From positions 1-64,000 of the forward strand of contig JAVLUZ010000191.1 of NCBI GenBank assembly GCA_036768485.1: a DNA stretch of 64,000 bases, read 5' to 3'. Below the pieces are notes generated by a model, which saw only the letters and a list, made by a program, of their open reading frames with translations, did not search any database and was not told the origin of the DNA. Positions 1 to 10,463 of the stretch are shown piece by piece. How positions within the stretch are numbered: the first letter of the stretch is position 1; each line of letters starts with the position of its first letter. This stretch comes from Mermis nigrescens. Its lineage: Eukaryota; Nematoda; Enoplea; Mermithida; Mermithidae. Both the position numbers and the translations under genes were made by a program.

Positions 1-1309
1 CATCGTTTAATTTTACTCGTTTCACTATAGTTATGTAGTATCATATGTATATGTTATACTTACTTCCACTTTCACTACTTATTTCACTAGTTTTACTAGT
101 GTTAAGAAAAAAAGGACAGATTTTGTTTTTAGTTGAAAGTACATACGAATATTGAAAAACTGGAAAAGATTCTTTGTTAGTATTGGAACAACTATTCCAA
201 ATCATACTAGCGGAAAATTATAGCTCATCACTTGGTGCTGCTAGTTGGTTGCTCTTTATAAACTAAACTCAACCACGAATTTACATCTGTAAATTTTCCA
301 TTTTCGCAGTGCATTATAGTTACAATACCTGTTTGAAATAGTCAGTATTTATGCATTTTGATGAAAAAAATGTGCAAAGGTGCTTAACTCTTAAATTTTG
401 ATTATCAGAAAACGTGCGATATTGAGATAAAATTAAGCCTTAGAGCAGTCAACACTAAATCCAAAATTCTGCTTTAAGTGTCGTAATAATATTCTGTCGA
501 AACAAAGTTTGACATTTACAATACAAACTTGTGCGACATAGGGCTTTATCTAGATACATAGAAATTAGTGTTTCAAATCTTATCTTTGAGCTTATCAGCT
601 ATAGCTACAGCATGACAGTGAATTTTAAGCATAAGGTTGAAAATATGTACATACGAGCTCATTTGTTGACAATTTCATTACCTTAGTTTGATTTTTAGAG
701 AAGTTATTAAAAAAATAAAAATTTGTTCTTTTTTACCTGGACGCCCTGTACAAATATATAAATATGCTGTACATATACATGCTAAATGAAATAAAATTCA
801 AAAAATTGAAAAGGTGACTTATGTTTTAGAAACGGTTAAGAAGTCTGACAATGACACGCATGCGCTCATAATGCTGCCGTCCGTAATTTCAACGTCCTGT
901 GTTCTATCTGAATAATAATTTATTGACTTAGCGATGACTTATTCTCTTATCATAAAATTATGGAAATACCCTCATTTTTTATCCATTATTTGATCTAATT
1001 ACCTTACCTGTCGCCTTTATCAATAGGTATGAAATCTCTTTATTTATCAGGTCCAATTTCAATGCACATTTCTCGCATGCTACACACATTTTCACATTAT
1101 TTTTTGTGATTGCCTTTGTTTCGTTGCCAATAGGTATGCATGTTTTGTCTGGTCTGATTTTTTTGCTGTTTCCTTTGATTAGATTCGATAACGCGCGATA
1201 GTCGTTATTTATTATCAAATGTTCAATGAAGTGTTATCATTGTTATGTATTCAATGTGCCCGAAGCGTAGAAGCCGTTATATTTATTATCATTTTTTTGT
1301 TTGCTGTAG
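1..1309. other. Intron sequence upstream of first visible scrib exon
   Basis: No recognisable exon, RNA or transposon with ends was found here. The first exon seen (1310) begins in the middle of an LRR with a normal acceptor, so this stretch should be intron and the preceding LRR exons must lie outside the window. I read the plus strand for LRR patterns (LxxLxLxxN) and saw none. The short minus-strand open frames at 979-1218 and 1352-1705 show no family resemblance. Confidence 0.5.
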
Positions 1310-1393
1310 GAAATACCGAGTTCGATTGGGAACATGAAGGAATTGGTCATCTTAAATATTGATAAAAATCGTCTTAAAGAATTGCCATATACA
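1310..1393 (+). CDS. scrib: scrib exon 1 in window: LRR
   Basis: 28 codons in phase 0, from acceptor ttgctgtag to donor gtaagc. The peptide IPSSIGNMKELVILNIDKNR is a leucine-rich repeat, with the asparagine-ladder position in NIDKNRL. It matches the LRR third from the end in Scribble, whose usual form is LPxSxGxLxxLxxLNVDRN. It continues into exon 2 through ELPYT-VGCC, equivalent to the LPPEIGGC region of the family. Confidence 0.9.
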
Positions 1394-2957
1394 GTAAGCG
1401 CGTTGAATTATTTCTTGATTGATTGTGAGATGCTTTGTAGAATCGCACAAACGAATCTGTTTTGCTTTAATTGCCTTACATTTGCATAATCCTCGCGTGT
1501 TCTTTATATCATTCCTCGTATGAAAAAATTGATCGAGGCCGCGATTTGCGGCCAACCAAATGGTCGATATTGATTCTGAATATGCATTAATTTTGATCAC
1601 ATTTGTAGCTTGACACGCTAATACAATGAACTTTTCTGCTCTTTCTTCATTTCTTCGTTTTCTCTTTATTTGGTCTGTGATAAAATTAATTACAAAAGCT
1701 GTCAAAATGCCTTATTAATGTATTGACTTATTTTCATTTTGCATTATGCTTAACGTGTAATGTGCTATTCATTAGCGCGTGTTCTTCATAATTTAATGTT
1801 TTTAGTGAACTAGGTATTTATGTTAAAGTGTTAAAAATGCTTTGTCTCTAAGAACGGTGAAGAAAATTTCTCAAAAATAATAGCTTCATTTTGCCACTGC
1901 TCTTGGGGTCAAATGCATATTTGAATAACGTGCATACATGGGCAAGGTACAGGTGGATAGAGGAGGGTGAAATTTAGGAATGGCCATATAGAAAATTGTG
2001 GTCATTGTTTTTTGTATAGGATAGTACAAATACGGTCCCCATAAGTCAACGTACATTCTGTTTATGTAGATTTTAGGGTACTATAAAATGGTACAGCTGC
2101 ACGCTCTGTTTGGTAAACTGGGTTTATCAACTCTTATCAAAGAAGTTCAGCCAATTCATGACTTGCTAGCAATGAAAAAGACAAAAATTTATCAGTACGG
2201 CGCGAAGCGTCAGGAAATTTTCGTATTTTCACTGTTTTTAGGTAGAATTTTCGACCTTTTTGCTAAAGTAAATTCAAAAATTGCCCTGCATTTGCAACAC
2301 CTTTCTTTTTCTTAAAATCACCTAATAGTACCTGATTTTCCAAAGCCCTAGGTAGGGATAATACCCTTCTCTCACCCCCCCCCCATATGCTCATGTGTGA
2401 TAACATGATTGTGCTGAACGATAAACAACAATAAATTTTCGAATTGTATTTTGTTCTTATAGAAGTTAGAAAAGTTGGCACAGGGATTGAAGTATTCTGT
2501 ATGGGTTTTACCCCAGAATGGATGATAACCCCCGCAAAACGGCTAGCGACTCAACCGCCCCCAAATTTTTTGATTTTTCGAAAAATCGTAGAAAGCATGC
2601 GCTTCGCACTTTTAAGCAGCTTTTTTGGTGATCTTTTGGCTAAAAGATGCCAAATTTCTAAATATTTTTGCGCTCATTTTTTGATTATACATATTTTGTC
2701 CAATTTACTCGTATTTTTCGAATTTTTTTCATGTTTTTATGTTCTAGAAATACCGGTCGTACGTCAAAAAGGAGGGATTTTGACGCTACCCATTGTTTTA
2801 AGCGCAAAAGGCACTTTATAAAAATTTTCTGAGGCTGACTCCTCAGATTCCCATACAGTAAATCTATGACCCGAAGTCTAAAAATCCAAGAATCCGAATG
2901 CGGCACATATACCCATGATTATTTCGCGCCACCTAATTGAATAAATGTTTTGCTCAG
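1394..2957 (+). other. Intron 1 with repeat-family M copy
   Basis: About 1.6 kb between exons 1 and 2. From about 1925 to 2400 it contains a diverged repeat that recurs at 62312-63025. Both copies start with a GGGCAAGGTA box, share the segment around TTGTGGTCATTG, and end in a C-run followed by ATGCTC/ATGCCC. The copy here lacks the insertion found in the copy at 62393. From about 2500 to 2790 there is a weaker, inverted family-A-like fragment. No other coding signal is seen. Confidence 0.55.
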
Positions 2958-3073
2958 GTCGGTTGTTGTACAAATCTTGGCGTCCTTTCACTTAGAGATA
3001 ATGTTTTGGGGGCCTTAATTGACGAAATCGGCAAACTGGAAAAATTATACGTGCTGGACGTTTCGGGAAATAG
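2958..3073 (+). CDS. scrib: scrib exon 2: LRR pair, GC donor
   Basis: Acceptor tgctcag; the frame is phase 0 in and phase 2 out. The product VGCCTNLGVLSLRDNVLGAL continues to LYVLDVSGNR. Two LRR cores (LGVLSLRDN and LYVLDVSGN) match the Scribble pattern LSVLSLRDN...LHVLDVAGNR. The donor is AG|GCAAGT, a GC-AG intron. The open frame that reads on past 3073 loses the LRR pattern. The split arginine codon is completed by the first G of exon 3. Confidence 0.9.
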
Positions 3074-3204
3074 GCAAGTGTTGTACTTCACTGATTTTCT
3101 GAGCGTTTTATCAGAGATGGAATGGTATGATGATTATTTTCAGGCGAACTCGCCAGATCTTATGGATTGATATTTAATTCGTTGTATTCTAATCGTCATT
3201 AATT

Positions 3205-3495
3205 TTTCTGGTTAAATTTTCATGAAAAATATCAATAAGGGCGGTCGAATGATTTGTAACATCAAAAACATACGAAATAAATTGAAGGAAGGTGTCTGGA
3301 TGAAAAATGGAAGAAAAGTGTCTGGATGAATGCCCATAAAATAAGAATTTGTACTTGAGGTTATACTATTAGGCGCGTCGTTTTAAGCGTTTTCTTGATT
3401 TGATCATAGGGTTGGTCCCAAAAGGGCCTGAGGGGTATGCCATCCATAATTCTTGGTACGGGATACCCCGTGCCCCCTCCCAGTGTGCATGTATG
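3205..3495. repeat. Family I repeat fragment
   Basis: Partial copy of a dispersed repeat. It shares the segments GTGTCTGGATGAA, then CCCAAAAGGGCCTGAGGGG-like, then a CCCCCTCCCAGTGTGCATG-like end. Fuller copies are at 31331-31722 and 52681-53083, with an inverted copy at 40772-41248. Fuller copies begin with CACACGGTCAAAAG. No coding capacity is seen. Confidence 0.6.
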
Positions 3496-3932
3496 CTCAA
3501 TACACAAAACCTCCAGCTAAAACATGTTTAAATTTTATTATTTTTGGTAAAAGCAGACCCTCTTCGCATTATTCATGCAGTCTGGAGAAAGAAATGTTAA
3601 TATTTGCTTGAAATCTTATTCAATCGTTTCATTTTTTGTCGCAAAATTGACTCACAAGTGTGGTAAATAGTCTGAACACAAAATTTTGTTTAAAGTAGAG
3701 CTCTGCGGGGGCGCCTTTTTTGCCGGTGCCGGGGCCCCGGTGCCGGGGACGGGGCCGGGGCCTGACCGGGGCCAAGAAAAGCGTGCTTTACCGTGCTCAT
3801 CGTACAACCCTACCCTACCCCTTATACCTATGTATATATTCTTGCTTGTAGATATGCGCGTCAAGCGTTAACATTTGTTGGGATTACAAGATATAACCAA
3901 ACATGGGCATCGGAGGGTCTGGGGGTCTAGAC

Positions 3933-5619
3933 CAGGGCCGTGCTTAGAGGTTTAGCGGCCCTGGGCGAAACTTATTTTGGCGGCCCCCATAATTTTTAAA
4001 AGTGGTATTATAGGCATCATAATTATCACTTATGTATATCCTTCACATATGTACCTATATGATCGCAGTTAGCATCTTACTGTAAATTTACTAACAAAAT
4101 ATATTATTTTTAGTAGGTATCGTATGTTTTTTCTCAAATAATTTACCTATTTCGTGAATGATGACGTGCTTTATTACAAAATAACTTGCCTAGCTTTCTG
4201 AGCGGCAAACTGGTCAATCAATTGCAAAAAATCCAACGAAGATGATAAATCCTTTTAAATTGAAATAATCGCTAGTGCACTTAGACGAGAATCAGTCATA
4301 GTTGACCGCAAATATGTCTCTATTAATTTCAGTTCCGAGAAGGAACGTTCTGCTGAGCCACGGCAATAGGTATTGTAAGTAAAATTCTGAAATCAATTAT
4401 AAGGTTCGGGAAAACTTCCTGGAAGTCATTTGATAGATATTTAAGAGTAGCTAGTGGCGAAGTTCATTTGGACTTGATCGAGCAAGAACTTTTAGCTCTG
4501 TGTACATGTCTGGTCCATGTGCATGACTTGAGCGATTCATCATCTTCCCATGTTTTTAAAGCTGGTATTCGTGGGTAGTGCTCAATGAGAAACCTTGAAA
4601 ACGGTATTTCTTAGCCATACCATCATTTTTAAGACCATTTTTCGACCTCTAAAAAACCTTGCACCTACCCTCCCGGGATTTTGTTGCTGCCCGCATATGC
4701 TGCGGGGGTCTTAGGTGGCGCGGTCAAGCGTTCCCTGCGGGGTCCGGGACAGAGTCCCTACAAATTTTGTAAAAAAACATTTTAATGTCAAATAATAACG
4801 TTAAAATTTTCGCAAAAACGGCCGAATTTCGGCTCTGAATGGAGCCCAAAAACACTCAAAATTGATGAACTCTTACATCTCACAAAACTTCTGAGCTGAA
4901 ATGCGTTTTTTCGACCTCTGCTAATTACATAGCGCAGCAACGGGTCGCCGCCAATGAGATATTGAAAAATGTATAAATTGAAGTTTTTGTTCTTACCATT
5001 TTCAGGCCCATTTGTGACCTTCTTATTAAGAAGATGCAGTTCAGAAAACAGGAAATGCACAAAAACATAAGAAAATTTGGCCATTTCTTTCATTTAAAAT
5101 AGGATTGTGTTCTTGTAAAGAAAGACAAAAAAGCAAAGAATAGACAAACTGGTACACAATCATTTTCGCACTTTTAGTTCTATGCTCAACAAGCATGCGC
5201 ACTTTCATTCAATGAACAAATAGTGCATTAAATTACTAGTAATGTGGAGTGCTAGATTATTTCAGCTGATTCAAGCTTTTAAATTCATTTGATCTATGGC
5301 TCTGTGCAAAGCGCCGGAAAATTTTGACATTTTAGCCTTTTCGAACTCAATTTTCTTGACACACATTATTGCAACAGAAAAATCAACAATATGTCTGAAA
5401 AATGAATACAAGTATAGCTCAGTCAGCGTTCTCTTAAAAATGCAAGTAAAGATTTTTAACTGACTGGTTTGCATAAGAACGTCGAAAAATCGATCCTTTT
5501 GAACGCATGTATCGAATTGTAAGAGGGCCGCCAAAAAATGAATTCTATACGGCATGCACTACAACTTTTTTAGCGGCCCTGTGCGGCCGCACAGTTCGCA
5601 CCCCCTAGGCGCGGCTATG
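3933..5619. mobile_element. hAT element nested inside family G, TSD GTCTAGAC
   Basis: Begins CAGGGCCGTGCTTAG and ends CTAGGCGCGGCTATG, inverted repeats matching at about 11 of 15 positions. GTCTAGAC flanks both sides (3925-3932 and 5620-5627). Subterminal blocks AGCGGCCCTGGGCG and AGCGGCCCTGTGCGG are also similar. The interior contains a decayed hAT transposase C-terminus on the minus strand (4174-4510). It also holds a secondary G-like fragment (about 4535-4700) and a family-A-like fragment (about 4786-5090). This is the innermost full element of the nest. Confidence 0.9.
4174..4510 (-). pseudogene. Decayed hAT transposase C-terminal (dimerisation) region
   Basis: Read on the minus strand, the pieces are TLKYLSNDFQEVFPN, then LLTIPIAVA, then a shift of frame, then SAERSFSELKLIETYLRST and a further piece ending DFLQLIDQFAAQKARQ. 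This is the hAT-C dimerisation motif of the subfamily with SAERSFSKLKLIKxYLRS. At least one frameshift lies between IPIAVA and SAERSF. A stop codon separates AIISI from the next piece, and another stop lies upstream near 4465. It is therefore a dead copy. No DDE catalytic core or BED zinc finger was recognised upstream, so the element is largely deleted. Confidence 0.85.
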
Positions 5620-6221
5620 GTCTAGACCCCCAGAATTCACATCCCCCCTCGAAAAAAATGCGCTAGACCCCCAGAAATTGATTTTCAGAATTTTTTTTTG
5701 ATTTTTTGATGCCAATGGATAGTTCTCATTGAGAAACGCAAGAAAACGGTGTTTTTTGCCCTACTATATAATATTATCAGGCACTTTTTGACTTCGATCG
5801 GAAAATTTTGGACCCCCCAGAATTTTTGAGCTGCCCATGTATGATTTTAGTCCTCTGACTTGGATTTAAAATGTGTCAATTTTGGTTATTAAATAGAAAT
5901 TTGCATCAATCTGACATAATGAAATAAAGATTTGAATTAGCAAGATCTGTGGTGTTGCTTAAATTGAGCTTGAAAGTTAATGTGCCCAAAACATTATCAA
6001 TTTTTTACATTTTAATCAACTTTAAGACTGGCTCCGGGGCCGGGGCTTGGCCCCGGCAGAGCTCTAGTTTAAAGTTCCAGGTCAATATTGTTTTTCCTGT
6101 TGCCAGTAGCTTAGCTAAGCTATGAAAACAAATCTTGACGGTTGTAATAGGTTTTTGCAGGAAGATCTCATTTTAGAAGAAATTGAGGAACTTTTAGCTC
6201 AGGGTTAGCAAGGTACAGACG

Positions 6222-6637
6222 CACGGGTTTTTTTTGTATTCGACAAAGATTTTTCCAGATGTACAAAGACTTTTCAGGACCGTCTTTGTATGTACAAAGA
6301 TTTTTGGGTCCCGAAAGTTTTCGGCGCTCCGCCCCGAAATGAGCAATTGTCTGTCCTATATATCTTTAAAATGGTAGAATTTACATTTAGAATGAAAAAA
6401 TGTCATATTTTTCGGCGCTTCGCGCCGTTTTGAGACAATTTTTAGTAACTTTAGGCGTCAGAAACACAGAAATCAGCTAAAATACATTACCAAAGGTCGA
6501 AAAACCCTGTTTTACCACACGAAAATCGCTACTGTACCATGTTATACTACACAAAAATTTGCATGTACAAAATGTACGAAGACTTTTGGGGAACGTCTTT
6601 GTACATGTACAAACGGACCTCGTACAAAAAAACACTG
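6222..6637. mobile_element. Family H element, near-8-bp TSD
   Basis: The left end CACGGGTTTTTTTTGTA is mirrored by TACAAAAAAACACTG on the right. Flanks are TACAGACG (6214-6221) and TACAGAAG (6638-6645), a duplication with one mismatch. The interior is rich in TGTACAAAGA and TCTTTGTACA, so long stretches near each end can fold back. It also holds the shared GGCGCTTCGCGCC palindrome. A second copy is at 22178-22638. No transposase is present, so it is a non-autonomous, hAT-like MITE. Confidence 0.75.
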
Positions 6638-7081
6638 TACAGAAGTCCAGACATACAACGTTTCCTTAACTTTACTAAATTTTTAGAAGAATTATTGCAA
6701 AGTAAAAGCGCATCTTTTTTTCCGAAAACCTTGTTTGTACGTTAGAGTATTTCTGACGGTCCAAGTTTCTTTTTTGCTGTTTTAAGTGGAAATAATGTAG
6801 GACTTGGATGTAAAAGTCAGTTATACCATTTCAAATTCGATATTTACAGCATCAAGTGGGGCCTACTCAAAATTACGTCTGATTAATAAATAGCGTGATA
6901 CGAATCGCATAGGCTGTGCATTAACTTATTGAAATGAAAATAAATAATTCTATTAGCGAAATGAAACGATAAAAAATGAAATGTTAGTTTAAATTTTATG
7001 TTATTTACATCGCAGTATATATGTGTTCATGCGAAATGTATTAGTATTGATGTGATATTAAAAACGAAAGCGCTGCTTCAG

Positions 7082-7151
7082 GCTTCAGTACTTGCCGTAT
7101 ACTTTGAATGCTCTCCAACATTTGAACGCCCTATGGCTTTGCGATAATCAG
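7082..7151 (+). CDS. scrib: scrib exon 3: last LRR
   Basis: Starts after cgctgcttcag; the first G completes the arginine of exon 2, so the protein reads GNR-LQYLPYTLNALQHLNALW. It ends LCDNQ at donor gtaatg, phase 0. It matches LQSLPFALTHLNLKALWLAENQ of the last Scribble LRR, with one extra residue. It is a short, well-conserved exon of 70 bases. Confidence 0.92.
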
Positions 7152-7867
7152 GTAATGTGCATACTATACTTATGTATCATTTTAGCCGCATAGAATTGGT
7201 AGAAATATTCAGTCAGGCTCGTATTTTCGTCTTACTATTTAGACTAAACCACAGATTTACGTTTTTCAATATTTTGCGTGATGCGTTATCCACTTCTCTC
7301 CGCAAATTTATCCGACAAAAAATAAGCCACGGCAGTAAAAGTTCTTATTTAACATTTTTAATGTTCTCTGGATATCATACCGTAATTTTTTCACGAAGAA
7401 AGACTGGCCGTTGGAGGTGTCGAATTTTTACATGAATACTGCAGAAATATGAATGACGGCGCAAAAACCGTACTGAAACCTGTTTGAAGCGAATTATTTT
7501 TGATAAAAGCAAACCTTTTAGCCGCTATGTATGCATTCTGAACAAATGAGTGTCAAAATATGCTCGAAATACGTTTCAAGTTTCGACTTCCAGGTTATGT
7601 TTGGTTTTGACATGCAACTGATTCATAGTGCGGTAAGCAGTCTGAAGACAAAATGTTCTTTTACCAACAGTTTAAAATTTTTATTTAGGTTTGAATACTT
7701 AATAGCCTCGTTAAACTACACGAATTTTAATTGGTCATATTAGAGTTGCGTAGTGTAGGACAACGAGCTTATTGCAGGAAAAAAAGCAAGTTTTAAGTAC
7801 TATGTAAATTTTGAAACACGCTTTGAACATTGCACTGTATTTTCGCTATACTTACAATTCGACTACG

Positions 7868-8240
7868 CGTTGGCGTAGCTATGGGGGGGGGGTAATGGGG
7901 AGGGGGGACAAGTCACCCCAAATTTTGAAAATACGAGTATTTTTCACAAGGGTCCTTTGAAACATTCTCAAAGCGCATCTGAACGATCGTTTGATTATAT
8001 TTTAGCACACTTTTAAACTAATAAGCCCAATATTTTATGGCGCTTTGCGACTATCTATTTACATACAGCTTATTTTGTAATATAATTCGAATAAAGTTAA
8101 ATTTGTTAAAAATTTTTAGTGACTAGATCTCGCTGTGAAAAGGTCAAAACGATCATTTTTTGCCTAATTATAAGTAGTTGTTGGGATGTTCGACTTCAAA
8201 CTTCTAGTCCCCCCAATTCAGAAGGCCAGCTACGCTCCTG
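7868..8240. mobile_element. hAT-like MITE (family L), TSD CGACTACG
   Basis: Starts CGTTGGCGTAGCTATGGGG and ends GGCCAGCTACGCTCCTG, with GCGTAGCT and AGCTACGC inverted near the tips. CGACTACG flanks both sides exactly (7860-7867 and 8241-8248). The body has G-runs on the left and C-runs on the right, and no coding capacity. Another copy starts near 63930 at the right edge of the window. Confidence 0.85.
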
Positions 8241-8248
8241 CGACTACG

Positions 8249-9000
8249 AACTTTTAACAAAGTCAAAAATGTACCGCAGTTTCATTAAACTTGCTGGAAT
8301 CGCACAATAGTTATTGCAACAATACAAATGTGCCATCTTTTCTGAACTTCCTATATCTCCCATCTCCCTATCTTACCTTACAATCATTTCGAGCTGATGG
8401 TAATCGGTCTGTAATCGCTCCATTTGACCGGCTTTTGATTTAAATTATCAGAAATATAGCATACAACAAGAAATTGTTATTTATATTGAATCAAATCAAT
8501 ACGTATTACTTTTAGATAATTTACCATGTCTTTCGCGCTTTGTTCATTAAGAATAGACTTGCTCTCAGTCGCAAGAGACCATAGATAAAGAGTGAAATGT
8601 GACCACGCCATGTGCTACAAATATTTAGATTTCCTGATTAATAAGATGCTATTTTTTCTTTATCTTTCTTCACTATCATATATCTTTAGGAATTTTTTCA
8701 TATAAAGAGGATTGAGATGAACATTGACCAACTCGCCCCACCCCCAACTTGCGCACGCCCAAGTCTATCGGTGTTTCCACGCATACAGTTATGGTCAAGA
8801 AATTTGAAAATTTATATATCCATAGGGATTTTTCGGCTTATGCCTATTCTATCTCTATTTTAGCCTTATAAATAATAAGTTTGTCTGAAAATAAAACAAT
8901 CAATAGGTATTTACGTATGTGTGTCTGCCAAATCGAGTATTAAGTACCTTATTTACTTGTCTGTTTCCGGGTAAGAGTGTTCACTTCTTCAATTTTTCAG
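8249..9000. other. Intron 3 remainder, no feature seen
   Basis: AT-rich intron sequence leading to the polypyrimidine tract and acceptor at 9000. No repeat ends, exon or RNA were recognised. Confidence 0.5.
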
Positions 9001-9097
9001 TCGCAACCAATGCTCAGGCTCCAAACCGATTATGACCAAAGAACTGGTGTTAAAGTATTAACATGCTACTTACTTCCCCAACAAGATTATCGACCAG
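9001..9097 (+). CDS. scrib: scrib exon 4: LAP-specific domain
   Basis: Acceptor caatttttcag. The peptide SQPMLRLQTDYDQRTGVKVL runs on to TCYLLPQQDYRP, phase 1 out at gtattt. It is nearly identical in pattern to the vertebrate segment that follows the LRRs (QPMLRFQTE...GEKVLTCYLLPQQ). This is the most diagnostic single exon for the LAP family, whose members share this block directly after the LRR array. Confidence 0.95.
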
Positions 9098-9784
9098 GTA
9101 TTTACTTTCATATGTATTTACATGTTGCGTGAGATTTTGTAAGCTTCAATATGATAGCAAGTTTGTTAGGGGCATAAACCGTTTGGCCTGGTCGGGATTA
9201 TACGTAATTTTTTCGAGAATTGTTGTTTAATGTGGGCACTTAGGCACGCATGTGAAAATCTGAAGATCTCTATTTCGCAATAAAAATACATGACGCGCTA
9301 TTCTGATTTAGTAATCTCTAAGAATGTCGATTTTATTTCCATATTTGCTTATTTAACTCGTCCTTACTATCAAATCTTAAATTAAGGAAGTAATCTTTTA
9401 AGGTTTTTTCGCACGAACGGCGCTGGAAATAATTAGTGCGGTCTTAATAGATTTCGTGTCAGAATCGTACATGCATATACAGCATAGAAATTCCTTGTAG
9501 AGGTCAGTCTTGAAAATTTTTTTAATTGCTTTTCTTACAAGACTTTCTATCGATGGTTATTTCTAACATAGAAAATGTAAATCTTCGAATAATTCTGCTA
9601 TAGATTGAACCTAATATAGTCAAAAAATGGGAAAAACGCATAAAATAGCACATTTTGTGAGATTTCTCTAAATTCTATATTCTGTGGAACGCAGCAACCA
9701 ATCTGAAAGGGCGTTCAACACCTTCCAAAACACCTTTCCACGACACGTACATATCAACAGAATTTATTTTTCTCTCACTCTGAT

Positions 9785-9980
9785 TTTTTGGGATCTCCAG
9801 TGCTGTCAACATTATCATTATTATAATGTTTATTATTAATATTTTTATTGATAATAATTACATTATAAATAAAAATATTATTGATATTTATTATTAACAA
9901 TATTATTAATATTATTATCATTATTATTACATTACTAGTATGTAGTAACATTTCATTATTATTTTTATTTTCTATTATTA
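9785..9980. repeat. AT-rich interrupted TTA/ATT tract
   Basis: About 200 bases made almost only of ATT, TAT and TAA steps, with several short self-complementary stretches such as AATATTATTAATATT. It sits just before the pyrimidine tract of exon 5. The open frames on both strands here are low-complexity by-products, not genes. Confidence 0.7.
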
Positions 9981-10041
9981 TCTTCATCACTCTTGGTTTC
10001 TCAAAAATATTACCAACCTGTCGACTTTTCTTTCAATGCAG

Positions 10042-10271
10042 AAAGTGGGCGATTGCAGTCGTTAACTAATGGTGTAACTGCCTTGAATAGTACGGCATTC
10101 GCAGGCGGCCCAAAGGTGCATTTTCCGGATGTCGATCAGGACAGTGGTGATGAGCCCGAAGAATCGTCTACTGGAAAATTTGAACGCCATGATACCCCGC
10201 ATCCTAAGCATGGTCCAAAGCCCAAAGGGCGCAGAATAGATGGACACGTCATCCCACACGAAAATGCTCAG
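10042..10271 (+). CDS. scrib: scrib exon 5: linker with first TPHP motif
   Basis: 230 bases, phase 1 in and phase 0 out (donor gttagt). Contains KVHFPDVDQDSGDEPEESS, an acidic segment, then FERHDTPHPKHGPKPKGRR. The TPHP motif in a basic context is the first of two seen in Scribble linkers between the LRRs and PDZ1. The acceptor is tttctttcaatgcag. The frame read earlier from 9993 is intron read-through and not part of the exon. Confidence 0.88.
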
Positions 10272-10463
10272 GTTAGTCGCGATGTGCAGCCAATAAATTT
10301 GTCCAAAATTACTTGCGACACAAATACGTATATGTAAATAAATTAGTTCTTCAATTTTGTATGTTTGTAAACATGGCTTTGAAAAAATATTAATCATTAT
10401 TAAATAATAATGTATTAAATATATTTTTCTAGAACTTGTTTCACGAAAGCAGGATATTAAAAT

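Larger units (their letters stand above)
3898..5843. mobile_element. Family G element, interrupted
   Basis: The left end CAAACATGGGCATCGGAGGG and right end GCTGCCCATGTATG are inverted, and resemble the complete G element at 56940-57202. The body on the right (5628-5843) has the G hallmarks: CCCCCAGAA blocks, GATGCCAATGGATAG and a final CCCCCCAGAATTTTTG. It is split by the hAT element 3933-5619. A matching target duplication was not found, so the exact ends are estimates. Confidence 0.65.
3696..6066. mobile_element. hAT-type element with GC-rich ends, TSD GTTTAAAG
   Basis: The ends are inverted: TAGAGCTCTGCGGGGGC on the left and its near mirror GGCAGAGCTCTA on the right. The 8-bp sequence GTTTAAAG directly flanks both ends (3688-3695 and 6067-6074). 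An 8-bp duplication is the hallmark of hAT transposition. Both terminal regions are runs of GGGGCC/CCGGGG. The interior is mostly occupied by later insertions (3898-5843 and 3933-5619), so this is the outermost and oldest layer. It lies in scrib intron 2. The same GC-rich end type occurs at 10464-11518. Confidence 0.88.
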
